From: Bacteroidetes bacterium GWB2_32_14
GTDB taxonomy: Bacteria; Bacteroidota; Bacteroidia; Bacteroidales; UBA12077
Reading direction: 5' to 3'
Assembly: GCA_001768235.1 (NCBI GenBank)
Contig: MENK01000035.1
Span: forward strand, 64,183-128,182
Length of the DNA: 64,000 nt
A program made the position numbers and the translations under genes. This document shows, piece after piece, positions 62,635-64,000 of the stretch (within the stretch, counting starts at the first letter, position 1; every line of letters begins with the position of its first letter). The notes below the pieces were generated by a model, which searched no databases, had not been told where the DNA came from, and was given only the letters and a program-made list of their open reading frames with translations.

Positions 62635-63972
62635 TTAGTCAGACAATCTTTTAAAAAAGCGCAGCTTCCCGCTTTCTTCTCTTGGAAGTTCTGAAACATA
62701 TATAAAGTCAACAATAATTTCAGTACCAATATCCTTTTTCATAGATTTTAAGATATACGTTTCAATTTCCGGGTTAAAGTTCTTTCCCTGAACGATATAA
62801 AAATCAAACTTTTTACCTTTTTGTATAACTTTATATTTATTAATTCCTTCTTTATAACCATCATCGTCAATATTTTTCATTAAATAATAGAAAAAATATT
62901 GACTTAGACTTTCGCCATTAGGTTTAATAATGACATCTCCGGCACGGCCTTCAATAGATTTAATAGTTTTTAAAGTTCTTCCACAAGTACATTTTTCATT
63001 ATTAAAAAACACGCGATCACCGATTTTATAATTTACGAGAGGCATTCTGTCATTAAAAAACTCTGTTGTTATCACTTCGTTGTTATTATTTGTTGACATA
63101 TAAACGGACTCTTCAAAAACATGCATGCCTCCATGAGGACATTCAAAAGCATAAAGACCTCCATCGGCAGCTCCATATTCATTTACAACTTTACATCCAA
63201 TTATTTTCTCAATATATTCCCGATCATTTTCAATTAAAACTTCAGAAGTTACAATCGCGATCTTTATATTTAATAATTTCCCGTTTAAATTTTTTGATTC
63301 AAGTAGTTCTGCGAATTGTTTTAAAGCGGAAGTATATCCATAAAGATATTTGGGTTTGTATTTAAGAATTAAATCATAATAATATTTTATTGTATCATTA
63401 TTTAATTTAAAGATACTTATTTTAAAATTTCTTTTAATTAGTTTTTCGTAAACAGATCGTGCAAAACCTACTTTTCTATTTTGATAATCTTTTTTTTCAC
63501 CCCAAATTAATATTCCTCTATCAGAAGGACTAATGCCCCACCAACTATAAAATCTATAACGCCCGGCTATTCGATAAGCCATTGCGATATCGTTTAAATA
63601 TACGGTTAATGGGTCTCCGGTACTTCCGCTCGTTGTTGCTTTAAAAATTAATGAGTTTGACGATGGAATTTCTAAATTGTTTTTTTGGATGTCTTTTTTT
63701 AATATATATGGCAATTTATTAAACTCTTCAAAGGTTTCTATTTTTCTAATGTCAATATTTGAATATAGTTTTTTATAGAAATCGTTAGATTGTTTTGCAA
63801 TAGATACAATGTTTTTTAATTGCCCAATTTGAGCTTCTTCAATTTGATTTCTCGTCCAATACTGGCTTTCATTTAAATTTTGTAGTAATTTCAGGGGAGA
63901 AATACTATAATTTTTATATTGAAACTTAAACCAGATATTATTAAAAAAAACTTTTGTGAAGAAAGGGGGCAT
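62635..63972 (-). CDS. PaaK/CapK-like adenylate-forming enzyme
   Basis: 445 residues related to phenylacetate-CoA ligase. The ATP-binding P-loop is ATTSGSTGDPLTVYLND (about 109-125), then the EYGAADGG motif, and NYKIGDRVFF before the hinge; a C-terminal AMP-binding domain ends with GKLRFFKR. In polysaccharide loci such proteins are named CapK. The activated acid and its acceptor are unknown, possibly acylating a sugar or amino acid substituent of the glycan. It is the first complete gene at the right end and is 28 bp from the window edge; genes further upstream are unseen. Confidence 0.8.
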   Translation of the reverse strand: MPPFFTKVFFNNIWFKFQYKNYSISPLKLLQNLNESQYWTRNQIEEAQIGQLKNIVSIAKQSNDFYKKLYSNIDIRKIETFEEFNKLPYILKKDIQKNNLEIPSSNSLIFKATTSGSTGDPLTVYLNDIAMAYRIAGRYRFYSWWGISPSDRGILIWGEKKDYQNRKVGFARSVYEKLIKRNFKISIFKLNNDTIKYYYDLILKYKPKYLYGYTSALKQFAELLESKNLNGKLLNIKIAIVTSEVLIENDREYIEKIIGCKVVNEYGAADGGLYAFECPHGGMHVFEESVYMSTNNNNEVITTEFFNDRMPLVNYKIGDRVFFNNEKCTCGRTLKTIKSIEGRAGDVIIKPNGESLSQYFFYYLMKNIDDDGYKEGINKYKVIQKGKKFDFYIVQGKNFNPEIETYILKSMKKDIGTEIIVDFIYVSELPREESGKLRFFKRLSD

Positions 63973-64000
63973 TTTTTTGATTATTTACGTTTACAACTGT

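Overview
The window looks like chromosomal DNA of a Bacteroidota bacterium, probably near Marinilabiliales/Bacteroidales. The grounds are: low GC by eye, lineage-typical gene pairs (hemD with DUF4271, a TPR lipoprotein with DUF4292 and an EnvC-like protein, S41 protease next to rnpA), TAnnTTTG-type -7 promoter boxes, few Shine-Dalgarno sequences, many lipoproteins, and a secreted endonuclease I. Species cannot be set from the sequence. No rRNA, tRNA, CRISPR array, transposase or prophage was seen.

Layout. (1) 0-8.5 kb: end of a secreted endonuclease I gene (-), then mostly plus-strand housekeeping genes (dtd, MFS exporter, MazG-like, deoC, ArsR regulator, queD, polA), with a polyprenyl synthase on the minus strand. 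(2) 8.6-27.7 kb, all minus: S41 protease, rnpA, hemD, DUF4271; the run RsbW-like ATPase-ybeY-mnmG-ade-uvrC with a perfect parS-like palindrome between mnmG and ade; EnvC-like/DUF4292/TPR lipoprotein/dut; a Wzx-type flippase and a patatin outer-membrane protein. (3) 27.7-42.5 kb, mixed: cyclophilin lipoprotein, pheS, OsmC, Crp/Fnr regulator, ruvB, a YwqK/MORN-like repeat protein, nadA, a 646-bp AT-rich gap, rpiB, Rrf2 regulator, VanZ, a second parS-like site, hemW, a seven-PAS sensor kinase with a REC-only response regulator, LapA-like protein and another REC protein. (4) 42.6-49.4 kb: a complete RND efflux operon (TetR, TolC, adaptor, pump). (5) 49.4-64 kb: a surface-polysaccharide locus on the minus strand: Wzi-like capsule protein, four-helix-bundle protein, polyprenyl-phosphate sugar transferase, WecB epimerase, DUF354, a HisF/HisH/sugar-amidotransferase module for acetamidino sugars, an (alpha/alpha) toroid protein, two family-4 glycosyltransferases and a CapK/PaaK-like adenylate-forming enzyme.

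The most unusual signal is in region 5. Its intergenic DNA is built from diversified 7-bp quasi-repeats: degenerate heptamers whose consensus drifts along the array but whose 7-bp period holds. Arrays lie at 49609-49872, 51487-51521, 51898-51939, 53520-53690 (interrupted) and 53980-54021; another lies upstream of polA (5670-5711), and one lies inside the wecB reading frame (55088-55129). Two of them supply the stop codons of neighbouring genes. A small four-helix-bundle gene sits between two arrays that are inverted relative to each other, and a 252-bp MITE-like element with 19-bp imperfect terminal inverted repeats and four short 3-nt-loop hairpins is nested in another array. I know of no established mechanism for these heptad arrays. 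They are the best candidate here for an undescribed process.
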